A program made the translations under genes and the position numbers. A stretch of 20,035 bases of DNA from Pseudomonadota bacterium (GTDB taxonomy: Bacteria > Pseudomonadota > Alphaproteobacteria > Rhizobiales > Xanthobacteraceae), in NCBI GenBank assembly GCA_023432885.1, contig JAEZEU010000474.1:1-20035 (forward strand), read 5' to 3'. Shown here in pieces: positions 1 to 6,778 of this stretch. Under the pieces are notes generated by a model. That model was not told where the DNA came from and ran no database searches. It saw nothing but the letters and a program-made list of their open reading frames with translations. Every line of letters starts with the position of its first letter. The first letter of the stretch is position 1.

Positions 1-2483
1 CCCTCATCACGGCGTCCACCGCCGCCGCCGATCAGGTCAGGTCGCTCGCAGCCGACGTGGAGCGCTCGTTGTCGATGACCGGCACCGCCACCGCTGAAGC
101 CGTCACCGCCGGCGCCCGCGAGGCCCAGAACAGCCTCATCACGGCGTCCACCGCCGCCGCCGAGCAGGCCAAGACGCTTGCCGCCGAGATCCAGCGCACG
201 CTGACGATGGCCGGCGCGGCGACCGCGGAGTCGGTTACTGCCGGTGCCCGCGACGCACACACCACCCTTGTGACCGCGTCCGCGGAAGCGGCCGAGCACG
301 TCAAGTCGCTGGCGGCCGATGTCGAGCGCACGTTGACCACCGTTGGCGCCGACACCGCGGCCGCCATCCTCGGCAACGCGCGCGAGGCGCAAGGCCTGTT
401 CGCGTCGAGTTCGGCCGAACATGCCGGCAACATCAGGTCGATCTCCGCCGAGATCGAACGGTCGCTGACGGCCGTCGCCGCCAACTCCACCGACACCATC
501 CAGAGCGCTGCCAGCGCCGCGCAGGGTGCGATCCAGACCAGCGCCAGCAACGCGCAGAACGCGCTGATCGCCGCCTCGAACGAGATCGCCGCCAAGATCA
601 AGTCGACCGCCGCCGACGTCGAGCGCTCCGTGCTCGCCGCCTCCTCCGGCTTCGGCTCGACCATGACCGGCAAGACCGACGAGATCGTCACCTATGTGAC
701 GCAGACCACCGACCGCCTCTCTCAGATGATCGACGGCCGCCGCGGCGCGCTGGTGGAGGCGCTCACCGCCAAGACCAGCCAGCTCTCGATCGAGATGGAC
801 CGCGTGACCGCCGACTCGCTAAAGGCGATCGAGACCCGCGGCCAGGCATTCGCCCAGTCGATGAGCGCACACGGCTCGGACGTGTCGCGTTCAATCACCT
901 CGGCCGGAGAGCTTGCCACCGGTGCGGTCGGCAAGTCGCTGAAGGAACTCGAGCAGGCCTCGCGCGTGGCGATCGACCAGTCGCGCCAGGTCTCGATCGC
1001 GGCCGTCACCGAGATGCAGGAAACCAGCAAGATGCTGCGCACCGATACGGTCGCCCTGTTCGAGCGGCTGCGCGAGGGCAACATCCTGTTGCAGGAGGTG
1101 CTCACCGGCGCCCAAGACAACCTCAACTCGCTGGAGCGCGCGCTGGTCACGCGCGTCGCCGACTTCGTCTCCGCGATGAACGATGTCACCGCCCGCAACG
1201 GCGTCGCGACGCAAACGCTGGAGGACCAGCTGTCGGTCTTCAACGACAAGACCGCCAAGGCGCTTACCGACCTCAATTCGCTGTCGAGCCAGTTCGAGAG
1301 CCACGGCAAGGCCCTCGTTGAAGCCGCCGCCGTGGTCGAGCAGGCCAACCGCTCGACTTCCAGCTCGGTCGCCGAGCGCAAGTCGACGCTGGAATCGCTG
1401 GTCACCACCATCGACCTGCGCACCGCCGATCTCGACCAGCGGCTGTCGCGTTTCACCAGCCTGCTTGATGAATCGCTGGCGGCTGCGGAAGAGCGCGCCC
1501 GCGACATCGCCCGCGTGGTGGCGGAGACTGCCGGCGCCGGCTCGGCCGCGATCAGCCGCCAGTTCGAGGCGGTGCGTGCCGCCGCCGAGAACGAGCGCCA
1601 GCAGACGCTCGATGCCATGAACGAGCTCTATCAGCAGAGCGCGCACGAGACCGACCACATGTTCAAGGAATCGACCGAGAAGTTCTCGGCGATGGTGGCC
1701 GCGATGAAGCAGATGGCCGCCGAGATGCACAGCGAGCTTGAGGCGACCCGCAACGAGCTGCGCCGCGGCGTTCTCGAAATGCCGCAGGAGGCGGCCGAGA
1801 GCACTGCGCAGATGCGCAAGGTGATCGTCGACCAGATCGAGGCTCTCGCCGAGCTCAACCGCATCGTTGCCCATCACGGCCGCGGTCTCGACGTGGTGAC
1901 GCAGGGCCGCTCCAGCGTGCGCCAGGAGGAACCCGTCATGGCCGCCGTCGGCGGCGGCGGCGGACGGGGCAGCGCCTCCACCCTGCCCCCGCCGGATCTC
2001 GGCATGCCGGCCCCGCGCCGCACCGAAGCCCCTCCGGTCTCGCCCGCCAACGGCGATGGCCGTGACGGCTGGCTCTCGGATCTGCTCAGCCGCACCGACG
2101 GTAACGGCCAGCCGCAGCCGCAACGCGGCCGCGCGCAAGGCCCTGCCAATCCGCTGGAGACGCTGTCGCTCGACATCGGCCGGCTGATGGATCGCAACCT
2201 CGCCGCGGAGATGTGGGACCGCTATCAGCGCGGCGAGAGCAAGGCGTTCTCCAAGCGCCTGTACACACCGGCTGGCCAGAAGGCGTTTGACGAAGTCGCT
2301 CGCAAGTATCGCGCCGACCGCGGCTTCAAGCAGACGGTCGATCGCTACATTGCCGAGTTCGAGCGCCTGCTCGACGATGTTGCCCGCGACGAGCGCGCTC
2401 CGCAGGCGCTGCGCGCTCACCTCACCTCGGAGACGGGCCTGGTCTACACTCTGCTCGCCCACGCCGCGGGACGGTTGGGATAA
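1..2483 (+). CDS. Large repeat-containing coiled-coil protein, C-terminal part (5' end outside the window)
   Basis: The reading frame is open from the left edge (codons in phase with base 3) to TAA at 2481-2483, so about 826 C-terminal residues are visible and the true start lies upstream. The first 180 or so residues are repeats of about 44 residues rich in Ala, Ser, Thr and Glu, each with a core like LAADVERSL. A long Ala/Glu/Gln/Arg-rich helical stretch follows, expected to form coiled coil. A Gly/Pro-rich linker lies near 1950-2140. A compact C-terminal segment (about 2150-2483, starting near LSLDIGRLMDRN) looks globular. I see no membrane segment or enzyme motif. Such proteins are usually annotated as hypothetical or as apolipoprotein-like or chromosome-segregation-like because of the helical repeats; a structural or cell-envelope role is only a guess. 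That the frame is real is very likely; the function is unknown. Confidence 0.9.
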   Translation, partial: LITASTAAADQVRSLAADVERSLSMTGTATAEAVTAGAREAQNSLITASTAAAEQAKTLAAEIQRTLTMAGAATAESVTAGARDAHTTLVTASAEAAEHVKSLAADVERTLTTVGADTAAAILGNAREAQGLFASSSAEHAGNIRSISAEIERSLTAVAANSTDTIQSAASAAQGAIQTSASNAQNALIAASNEIAAKIKSTAADVERSVLAASSGFGSTMTGKTDEIVTYVTQTTDRLSQMIDGRRGALVEALTAKTSQLSIEMDRVTADSLKAIETRGQAFAQSMSAHGSDVSRSITSAGELATGAVGKSLKELEQASRVAIDQSRQVSIAAVTEMQETSKMLRTDTVALFERLREGNILLQEVLTGAQDNLNSLERALVTRVADFVSAMNDVTARNGVATQTLEDQLSVFNDKTAKALTDLNSLSSQFESHGKALVEAAAVVEQANRSTSSSVAERKSTLESLVTTIDLRTADLDQRLSRFTSLLDESLAAAEERARDIARVVAETAGAGSAAISRQFEAVRAAAENERQQTLDAMNELYQQSAHETDHMFKESTEKFSAMVAAMKQMAAEMHSELEATRNELRRGVLEMPQEAAESTAQMRKVIVDQIEALAELNRIVAHHGRGLDVVTQGRSSVRQEEPVMAAVGGGGGRGSASTLPPPDLGMPAPRRTEAPPVSPANGDGRDGWLSDLLSRTDGNGQPQPQRGRAQGPANPLETLSLDIGRLMDRNLAAEMWDRYQRGESKAFSKRLYTPAGQKAFDEVARKYRADRGFKQTVDRYIAEFERLLDDVARDERAPQALRAHLTSETGLVYTLLAHAAGRLG
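3..530 (+). repeat. 132-bp in-frame tandem repeats (44 residues each)
   Basis: Four consecutive 132-bp units (3-134, 135-266, 267-398, 399-530) encode copies of a 44-residue motif. Units 1 and 2 are nearly identical in places at the DNA level: the opening CTCATCACGGCGTCCACC recurs exactly 132 bases later. Units 3 and 4 are progressively more diverged, and a degenerate fifth follows. The array enters from outside the window, so the total copy number is unknown. Confidence 0.85.
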
Positions 2484-2497
2484 ACCACGCTCGACAA

Positions 2498-2527
2498 CGG
2501 CGGAGGCCTTGCGGCCTCCGTTCTCAT
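2498..2527 (+). terminator. Intrinsic terminator of the coiled-coil gene
   Basis: An 8-bp perfect stem (CGGAGGCC, loop TTGC, GGCCTCCG at 2501-2520) begins 17 bases after the TAA stop and is followed by a T-rich stretch (TTCTCATTT). Two G-U pairs can extend the stem. Confidence 0.75.
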
Positions 2528-2610
2528 TTGTCTGCCGCAAAGCGGCCAGCTCCCGATGGGCCTAAATTTCGCGATACTGCGGGAACCAAATGCTGTGTGC
2601 AGTTTTGCAC

Positions 2611-2636
2611 GGAACGATTTTACAATGCGGTGCGTT
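2611..2636 (+). promoter_or_regulatory. EcfG-type general stress promoter of the response regulator
   Basis: GGAAC at 2611-2615, a 17-base spacer and CGTT at 2633-2636 match the alphaproteobacterial EcfG consensus exactly. The predicted transcription start, near 2643, lies downstream of the upstream candidate starts of this reading frame and so points to the TTG at 2677. Confidence 0.75.
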
Positions 2637-2676
2637 CACCCCGGCATTCCGGCCGCCGCGCTTTGGGGGATCTCGC

Positions 2677-3081
2677 TTGGACCGAAAGCTGCCTGTGGTC
2701 CTGGTCATCGAGGATGACCCGGACATTCAGTTTTTCCTGGAGGAAACGTTGCGCGACGGCGGCTTCGAGCCGGCGATCGCCGGCTCCGGAGAGGAAGCCG
2801 TCACGCTGCTCAAGGCTTTCCGGTCGAAATACTCGGCGCTGATCACCGATATCAAGCTGTTGGGACGCCTCGACGGTTGGCACGTCGCCCACGCGGCTCG
2901 CGATGTCGATCCTGCATTTCCCGTCGTCTACATTACCGGCGCCGCACCGCAGGAATGGCCGATGTGGGGCGTGCAGAACAGCGTGCTGCTGACCAAACCC
3001 TTTGGGCCCGACCAGCTGGTGGGCGCGATCTCGCGGCTCATCGGCGAATCTGCCGGGTGTGGCGAAGCCTCGGATTCGTAG
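2677..3081 (+). CDS. Single-domain response regulator (receiver protein)
   Basis: A 134-residue stand-alone receiver domain. The acidic pocket is E12/D13/D14 (VIEDDPD), the phosphoacceptor is D58 (ALITDIKL), the switch Thr is T87 (VVYITGA) and the conserved Lys is K107 (LLTKPFG), so all phosphotransfer residues are present. There is no output domain, so it should act by protein-protein contact or as a phosphate sink. I chose the TTG start at 2677 because GGGGA sits about six bases upstream and because a perfect EcfG-type promoter ends at 2636; the longer frame from 2590 would begin upstream of the promoter. Single-domain receivers such as SdrG are known to feed into the general stress response of alphaproteobacteria, which fits this promoter. 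No cognate histidine kinase is visible nearby. Confidence 0.88.
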   Translation: MDRKLPVVLVIEDDPDIQFFLEETLRDGGFEPAIAGSGEEAVTLLKAFRSKYSALITDIKLLGRLDGWHVAHAARDVDPAFPVVYITGAAPQEWPMWGVQNSVLLTKPFGPDQLVGAISRLIGESAGCGEASDS

Positions 3082-3262
3082 AATGGTCTATGCCGCCGCC
3101 ATGTCGGATGCCGGCAAGCTTCCGCCGCGACCTCCCCTTGCCACTACGCTAAACGGCGCAAGCTGCGCCAAGCCGAAGGCGGTGGAGATCGCAACGTCAG
3201 CGGCATCTCGCCCGCGCGCGTGAGGGCACGCTTACAACGGAGTGCGCATCGGGCGGCGCGCT

Positions 3263-3279
3263 CGCACCGACCCGGTGCG
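3263..3279. terminator. Short inverted repeat between convergent genes
   Basis: A 7-bp perfect stem (CGCACCG, loop ACC, CGGTGCG) lies between the plus-strand receiver gene and the minus-strand exported-protein gene. There is no T-run on either side, so it is a weak candidate terminator serving either gene. Confidence 0.3.
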
Positions 3280-3304
3280 GCGACTTACGCTGTGACTGCT
3301 CCGA

Positions 3305-3739
3305 TCAATAGCACCGGATGACGTTGACGGTCTGCTCGCCACTACGTCCAGGAACCGTCACCGGCTCGTTCGAGCAGGCTGGCACGTAAGGCCGGTCGGA
3401 CGGCGTGACGTTCGGCGGATAGCGGTGCGCCCAGTCCCACGGCACGTCCTGCTTGTACGTGTAGGTGTAATTGACGTCGGTCGACAGCGGCAGGGAGCTG
3501 CCCATCAGCGGCGGCTCGCCATAGGGAGCACCGTCATAGAAACCGCCCGCCGGCCAGAAGCCGCCGGCAAAGCCGCGGCGATGGTGCAGGAAGGGTCTTT
3601 GGCCAATCGGCACGCCGGGCCTCACGAAGGGCGCGGCAGCTGTTCCCCCCTTGCCGCCCCTGGCGAATGTCTCGCCCGCCGGAAGTGCGAGCGCGGCTGC
3701 ACCAAGGGACGCAATAAGTCCAACCATTTTGAGCGTCAT
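3305..3739 (-). CDS. Small exported hypothetical protein
   Basis: About 144 residues. The N-terminus (MTLKMVGLIASL, then an Ala/Leu-rich stretch) is a typical Sec signal peptide with likely cleavage after a TFA-like site near residue 27. The mature part is rich in Gly, Pro, aromatic residues and Arg, contains a GGFWPAGGFYDGAPYG-like low-complexity stretch, and ends with two Cys residues (PACSNEP and VIRCY) that could form a disulphide in the periplasm. I recognise no enzyme motif. The start is uncertain: ATG 3739 is used here, but TTG 3751 and ATG 3727 are in frame and none has a good ribosome binding site. A 7-bp hairpin (GGCTGCG...CGCAGCC, 3784-3802) and an AT-rich stretch lie upstream, where its promoter should be. 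Confidence 0.72.
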   Translation of the reverse strand: MTLKMVGLIASLGAAALALPAGETFARGGKGGTAAAPFVRPGVPIGQRPFLHHRRGFAGGFWPAGGFYDGAPYGEPPLMGSSLPLSTDVNYTYTYKQDVPWDWAHRYPPNVTPSDRPYVPACSNEPVTVPGRSGEQTVNVIRCY

Positions 3740-3783
3740 GATACGCACCAACTCGTTGACTCTGTGACACTTGCCGCACGCTA

Positions 3784-3802
3784 GGCTGCGGCCTTCGCAG
3801 CC
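3784..3802. promoter_or_regulatory. Hairpin in the upstream region of the exported-protein gene
   Basis: GGCTGCG, loop GCCTT, CGCAGCC forms a 7-bp perfect stem about 45 bases upstream of ATG 3739 (minus strand). The adjacent bases 3803-3845 are unusually AT-rich for this genome. It may be a leader hairpin or an operator; no regulator is recognised. Confidence 0.3.
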
Positions 3803-4006
3803 GCAAACTTATCCTTAATTTTCGGTTAAAGGGTAATACTAATAAGGGGTGATTTGCCGCTATCTGGAACCGGACTGGCTCGCGGGCGTCGACGAGCCCC
3901 GGCGCTGACCGCGAAACATGCGGCAACAGACCGAGTGATCAGCAACGTTGTGCAGACCTGCTGCTTCGCTCGGCGTGCGACAATGAGACAGCCCCTGAGA
4001 TCCGGG

Positions 4007-4228
4007 CTATCTTCTCTCGAAATGATTGGCGAGGTTTCGCATTGTCCAATCCGAGACCGGAGAACCTTGAAATTCTCGTATTGCCCGCGCCAGCTCCTGG
4101 TCTGTCATCGGCTGCACCGGCGGCCTCAGACGTCCGCTCCTGAAGCCTTCCTCGATATTGATGAAATGCGGATCGGCGATGCTCGCGAACAGCTTCTGAA
4201 CGCGCGACAAGAACGGACGATAGGGCAA
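4007..4228 (-). CDS. Small hypothetical protein (about 73 residues)
   Basis: The frame reads through to TAG at 4007-4009 and has good high-GC codon use, with sensible soluble-protein composition: an N-terminal part with VQKLFASIADPHFINIEEGF and a C-terminal helix-rich part with MTDQELARAIREF. No family is recognised. I favour the TTG at 4228 because CGAGG sits seven bases upstream; the frame could also begin at TTG 4255. No stress promoter was found in front of it. A plus-strand frame over the same bases (3854-4309) looks like a shadow because its composition is poor (many Arg, Cys and His). Function unknown. Confidence 0.55.
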   Translation of the reverse strand: MPYRPFLSRVQKLFASIADPHFINIEEGFRSGRLRPPVQPMTDQELARAIREFQGSPVSDWTMRNLANHFERR

Positions 4229-4359
4229 GGCCAAACCTCGTTTGCAGGCCCGCAACGGCTACAAGCTGCCAGTCGCGGAATCTCCCGATGTTCCCATTGC
4301 GAGCAATAGAAACCCGGCAAGACATTTCCCCGTTCTAATTCGTGCTGATCGCCCGCACC

Positions 4360-4373
4360 GCATCATTTGATGC
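4360..4373. promoter_or_regulatory. Short palindrome just upstream of the Crp/Fnr gene
   Basis: GCATCA-TT-TGATGC is a 6-bp perfect inverted repeat directly in front of the ribosome binding site of the Crp/Fnr-family gene. Its placement would suit an autoregulatory operator or a small leader hairpin. It is not a canonical FixK/FNR site. Confidence 0.3.
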
Positions 4374-4391
4374 AAGGAAGGAGCTCTTGCC

Positions 4392-5123
4392 GTGGACCTC
4401 GCGCACAGGACATTGGTCCGAAACCTGCGGGAGCACTCCCGGCTTGCGCATGAGGACATCGAACAGATCACTCGCCTGTCACACATCGTGCGGCAATACG
4501 AACCGAATGAGGACGTGATCCGTCAAGGTGACATCCCCAAAGCCGCCGCGCTCGTCTTGTCGGGCATGGTCGGGCGATATCATCTCCTCGGCAACGGCCG
4601 TCGTCAGTACCTTTCCTTTCACATCGCCGGCGACATGCCCGACGCGCAAGGCCTCTTCATCGAACGGATGGACCACACCGTGTGCGCCATGGGCCGCGCC
4701 ATGATCGCGTTCATTCCGCACGCCGACATGATCAACGCATTCAAGGCACGTCCGCCGCTCAGCTTCGCAGTGTGGCGAGAAACCCTCATCGACGCCGCGA
4801 TCTTCCGCGACGCGATTACGAACAACAGCGCTCGCCCGGTGCTGGCGAGGATGGCCCATCTGTTCTGCGAACTGTTTTATCGGGCCCGCGTATCTGGGTT
4901 GGCGCAGCAGAATCGGCTCGCTCTGCCCCTCAATCTTGTTCAGCTCGGCGAGGCCTTGGGAATGGCGATTGCCACGGTGAATCGCGCGCTGCAACGGCTG
5001 CGCGCCACCGGCAGCGCGGATTTTCGGGAAGGCGTGCTGACGATAAACGACTGGGAGAACCTGATCAGGATCGGCGGGTTCGATCCTCTCTACCTTCATC
5101 TCAAGAAGATTTCACCGCTTTAG
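4392..5123 (+). CDS. Crp/Fnr-family transcriptional regulator
   Basis: 243 residues. A cyclic-nucleotide-binding-like beta-roll spans about residues 30-115 (IRQGDIPKAAALVLSGMVGRY, then FHIAGDMPDAQGLF), a long dimerisation helix about 125-165, and a winged helix-turn-helix about 178-225 (LVQLGEALGMAIATVNRALQRL). The N-terminal Cys cluster of FNR is absent, so it should not carry an FNR-type iron-sulphur cluster. The recognition helix reads AIATVNR where E. coli CRP has the Arg/Glu that read TGTGA, so its DNA target is probably different. The start is GTG at 4392, with AAGGAAGGAG about ten bases upstream. The ligand is unknown: the beta-roll may be a degenerate or redox/phosphorelay-type sensor, as in many alphaproteobacterial relatives. 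Confidence 0.9.
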   Translation: MDLAHRTLVRNLREHSRLAHEDIEQITRLSHIVRQYEPNEDVIRQGDIPKAAALVLSGMVGRYHLLGNGRRQYLSFHIAGDMPDAQGLFIERMDHTVCAMGRAMIAFIPHADMINAFKARPPLSFAVWRETLIDAAIFRDAITNNSARPVLARMAHLFCELFYRARVSGLAQQNRLALPLNLVQLGEALGMAIATVNRALQRLRATGSADFREGVLTINDWENLIRIGGFDPLYLHLKKISPL

Positions 5124-5132
5124 TGAAGCACC

Positions 5133-5225
5133 TCAGAATGTGAACGCCGCGATCACGAGCGCGGCAATGACCACGAGGCCGGCGCCGAAAAGCATCGAGT
5201 ACAGAGCGAGTTTTTCCTGCGACAT
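5133..5225 (-). CDS. 30-residue single-pass membrane peptide
   Basis: An ATG-to-TGA frame on the minus strand encodes 30 residues. It has a short charged N-terminus (MSQEKLALYS) followed by about 20 hydrophobic residues (beginning MLFGAGLVVIAALV) and ends immediately with TF. This is the layout of small bacterial membrane peptides and is unlikely to be random in such GC-rich DNA. Upstream is a 6-bp inverted repeat (GGGATT/AATCCC) and a CRP-like palindrome. The ribosome binding site is poor (CCCGGTCCT). The gene sits tail to tail with the Crp/Fnr gene, nine bases from its stop. Function unknown; it may modulate a membrane complex. Confidence 0.6.
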   Translation of the reverse strand: MSQEKLALYSMLFGAGLVVIAALVIAAFTF

Positions 5226-5256
5226 AGGACCGGGATTAGCAATCCCCCCAATGTCC

Positions 5257-5278
5257 GAATGTGCAAAACAGCACATTC
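5257..5278. promoter_or_regulatory. CRP-like palindromic operator
   Basis: GAATGTGC, six bases, GCACATTC is a perfect 8-bp inverted repeat with the TGTGx-N6-xCACA geometry of CRP-family sites, with C/G in place of the usual A/T at the inner position. It is centred about 42 bases upstream of the 30-residue membrane peptide (minus strand). The regulator that binds it is not known; the nearby Crp/Fnr protein is the obvious candidate but its recognition helix differs from that of CRP. Confidence 0.5.
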
Positions 5279-5324
5279 CGAATTTCAAGTGACACGTAAC
5301 GTGCCTGGGCGACCTCTCGGCACC

Positions 5325-5352
5325 AAAAAAGCCCCGGCGAACCGGGGCTTTT
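5325..5352 (-). terminator. Bidirectional intrinsic terminator after CsbD
   Basis: GCCCCGG, loop CGAA, CCGGGGC flanked by AAAAAA on the left and TTTT on the right. Read on the minus strand it is a strong stem followed by six T, beginning three bases after the CsbD stop. On the plus strand it would also work but there is no obvious gene to end. Confidence 0.85.
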
Positions 5353-5355
5353 CTC

Positions 5356-5562
5356 TCACGACCAGTTCTGGCGGCCGTACCAATCGTTCACTTCCTTCTG
5401 CGCCTGATCCTTGGCGTAGCCGTAACGCTGCTGCAGCCTGCCCTCGAGCTGTTCCTGCTTGCCGCCGATCTCATCGAGGTCGTCGTCGGTGAGCTTGCCC
5501 CACTGCTCCTTGATCTTGCCCTTGACCTGCTTCCAGTTTCCTTCAATCCGGTTCCAGTCCAT
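5356..5562 (-). CDS. CsbD-family stress protein
   Basis: 68 residues, the usual CsbD length. The family pattern is clear: MDWNRIEGNWKQVKGKIKEQ, then WGKLTDDDLDEIGGKQEQL and GRLQQRYGYAKDQAQKEV. CsbD proteins are small, soluble, highly charged helical proteins induced by general stress in many bacteria; their molecular role is unknown. The ATG at 5562 is chosen because GGGAGAA lies seven to eight bases upstream and the family motif starts there; the frame is open further upstream but has no CsbD similarity. An EcfG-like promoter lies 31 bases upstream and a strong terminator follows, so this is a single-gene unit. Confidence 0.93.
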   Translation of the reverse strand: MDWNRIEGNWKQVKGKIKEQWGKLTDDDLDEIGGKQEQLEGRLQQRYGYAKDQAQKEVNDWYGRQNWS

Positions 5563-5592
5563 TGCGGTTCTCCCAGTTGAGATCAGCAGGGC

Positions 5593-5617
5593 AACCGTCG
5601 AAGCGAGGCAACGTTCC
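5593..5617 (-). promoter_or_regulatory. EcfG-like promoter of csbD
   Basis: On the minus strand GGAAC (5613-5617), 16 bases, GGTT (5593-5596); one mismatch to the CGTT -10 element. The distance to the CsbD ATG at 5562 fits. Confidence 0.55.
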
Positions 5618-5638
5618 GCTGATGTCAATCGGCCGCAC

Positions 5639-5959
5639 TCACGCCGCCATGGCGATGCGGGAGATGGACTTGAGCCGGTTCGGGCGTCCACCGGGCGGAT
5701 CGCGGGGCGGGCCGCCGTCGAGCGCGGCGAGCGCCTCAAGGACTTCATCCACGGTCACGATGCGTCGCGAGCCGGGTATCTCGCGCAGCGCCGGGTTCGA
5801 CACTACCGCAGCCGCGTCCGACGCCCACGAGGCCAGGATGGCGCGTTTCTCGGCGAGCGACAGCTTCGTATCCGCCGCCACCTCCCGCGGATGCTCGTAC
5901 ACAGAGCCGGGATGCAGGATGGCGTTCAAATCAACGACATTTTCGGCATGATCAATCAT
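5639..5959 (-). CDS. Conserved hypothetical protein, about 106 residues
   Basis: A soluble protein without membrane segments. It begins MIDHAENVVDLNAILHPGSV, continues with a helical part (LSLAEKRAILASWASDAAAV, then SNPALREIPGSRR) and VTVDEVLEALAALDGG, and ends in a Pro/Arg-rich tail (GGPPRDPPGGRPNRLKS). I recall similar proteins of this layout in Bradyrhizobium relatives, always annotated hypothetical. Start ATG 5959 is preferred over ATG 5980 because GGGGA sits about six bases before it. It lies 97 bases downstream of Hsp20 on the same strand, with a hairpin between, so it may be partly co-transcribed. Function unknown. Confidence 0.75.
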   Translation of the reverse strand: MIDHAENVVDLNAILHPGSVYEHPREVAADTKLSLAEKRAILASWASDAAAVVSNPALREIPGSRRIVTVDEVLEALAALDGGPPRDPPGGRPNRLKSISRIAMAA

Positions 5960-5993
5960 CGGTTTTCCCCACATCTGCATAACGGGTATCGCT

Positions 5994-6020
5994 CTCCCCG
6001 CCGCATCACGCCGGTGGGGA
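5994..6020 (-). terminator. Hairpin between Hsp20 and the next gene
   Basis: CTCCCCGCCG / CGGTGGGGAG can pair over 10 bp with one G-U, loop about eight bases, between the stop of Hsp20 and the start of the following gene. It lacks a T-run, so it may attenuate or stabilise rather than end the transcript. Confidence 0.4.
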
Positions 6021-6056
6021 GCGCAGTCGTAAGAAGATGGATGGAGCCGCCTTCCG

Positions 6057-6512
6057 TCAGGCCGCTTTGGCCTCGAGTTGCTGCACCTTGGGCGAATGCG
6101 CCCCGCCGATCGGGATACGGCGCGGCTTCATCGCCTCCGGCACTTCCCTCACCAGCTCAATCTTGAGCAGGCCGTTGTCGAACGCGGCGCTCTTCACCTG
6201 CACATAATCGGCGAGGTTGAACTGGCGCCTGAACGGACGCGCCGAGATACCGCGGTAAAGATATTCGTGCTCGGCCTTGTCGCTCTTGCTGCCTTCGATG
6301 GTGACGACGTTATGCTCTGCCGTGACCGAGATCTCGTCAGGCGCGAAGCCGGCGACCGCCAGTGCAATCTGGTATCGGTCTTCCGCCAGCCGTTCGATGT
6401 TGTAGGGCGGATAGTTGTCTTCCCCGGCCCGCTGGGCCGTCTCGACGAGGTCGAACAGGCGATCGAAGCCGATAGTCGAACGCCAAAGGGGAGCGAAATC
6501 GTAACTGCGCAT
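6057..6512 (-). CDS. Small heat shock protein, Hsp20/alpha-crystallin family
   Basis: 151 residues, the usual length of rhizobial IbpA-like proteins. Residues 1-35 (MRSYDFAPLWRSTIGFDRLF) are the class N-terminus. The alpha-crystallin domain spans about 38-128 (YNIERLAEDRYQIALAVAGF, ISVTAEHNVVTIEG, YLYRGISARPFRRQFNL) and contains the conserved GLL signature (DNGLLKIEL). The C-terminal extension carries an I-P-I motif (RRIPIG) used for oligomer contacts. It acts as an ATP-independent holdase for unfolding cytosolic proteins. ATG 6512 is chosen because GGAGGA lies about eight bases upstream and is part of the thermosensor hairpin. Expression should be heat-controlled twice: by an RpoH-type promoter and by a ROSE-type leader. 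Confidence 0.96.
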   Translation of the reverse strand: MRSYDFAPLWRSTIGFDRLFDLVETAQRAGEDNYPPYNIERLAEDRYQIALAVAGFAPDEISVTAEHNVVTIEGSKSDKAEHEYLYRGISARPFRRQFNLADYVQVKSAAFDNGLLKIELVREVPEAMKPRRIPIGGAHSPKVQQLEAKAA

Positions 6513-6600
6513 AGCCAAGTCCTCCAAAGAGCAAGTTGGTTACGAGCGGCACCGGACACGACCGGTGCCCGTCTCCTGCCGGGCCCATCAGGCGCCCGGC
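6513..6600 (-). ncRNA. ROSE-type RNA thermometer in the hsp20 leader
   Basis: Three hairpins precede the ATG in the minus-strand transcript. The first is GCCGGGC...GCCCGGC (6578-6600), 7 bp. The second is GGCACCGG...CCGGTGCC (6548-6569), 8 bp. The third (6515-6539) pairs CCAA with TTGG and opposes an anti-Shine-Dalgarno UUGCU (6530-6534) to the ribosome binding site GGAGG (6521-6525). The UUGCU/GGAGG pairing beside the start codon is the defining feature of ROSE elements, which keep rhizobial small heat shock genes off at normal temperature and melt on heating. Confidence 0.82.
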
Positions 6601-6620
6601 GCCACCTCCGCGATGGCAAA

Positions 6621-6658
6621 AAAAATCTGGAACAGCCGGCCCTGGTTTCAAGGGGGGG
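6621..6658 (-). promoter_or_regulatory. RpoH (sigma-32)-type heat shock promoter of hsp20
   Basis: On the minus strand CCCCCCCTTGAAA (with CTTGAA at 6647-6652), then 16 bases, then CCAGATTT (6623-6630). The -35 matches the RpoH consensus very well and the -10 moderately. The predicted start gives a leader of about 100 bases, as expected for a ROSE-controlled gene. Confidence 0.7.
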
Positions 6659-6778
6659 ACCGGAAATTTTTTTGCCGGGCGACTTGGCGCCCCCCAGGCA
6701 GAATAGCCATTCCCGGCCCGCTCATCCCGAGAGGAGCGTGGCCATGAGGCCGTTGCCGCCGGTCCCGGCGGCGCAGCT

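Noticed and set aside
891..2540. Long minus-strand frame of 549 codons opposite the coiled-coil gene
   Set aside because: It has the low-complexity Ala/Arg/Gly/Leu composition typical of a shadow frame in GC-rich DNA, no ribosome binding site and no recognisable motif, and the plus-strand repeats explain its openness.
3083..3223. Possible 46-residue plus-strand gene after the receiver
   Set aside because: No ribosome binding site, no recognisable motif and no promoter; it begins two bases after the receiver stop but could be chance.
3866..3890. GGAAC-N16-CGTC on the plus strand
   Set aside because: It resembles an EcfG site with one mismatch, but no supported plus-strand gene follows until 4392, which has a Crp/Fnr gene far downstream.
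4479..5099. Minus-strand frame of 206 codons opposite the Crp/Fnr gene
   Set aside because: The plus strand encodes a clear Crp/Fnr protein; this frame has no motif and no start signal.
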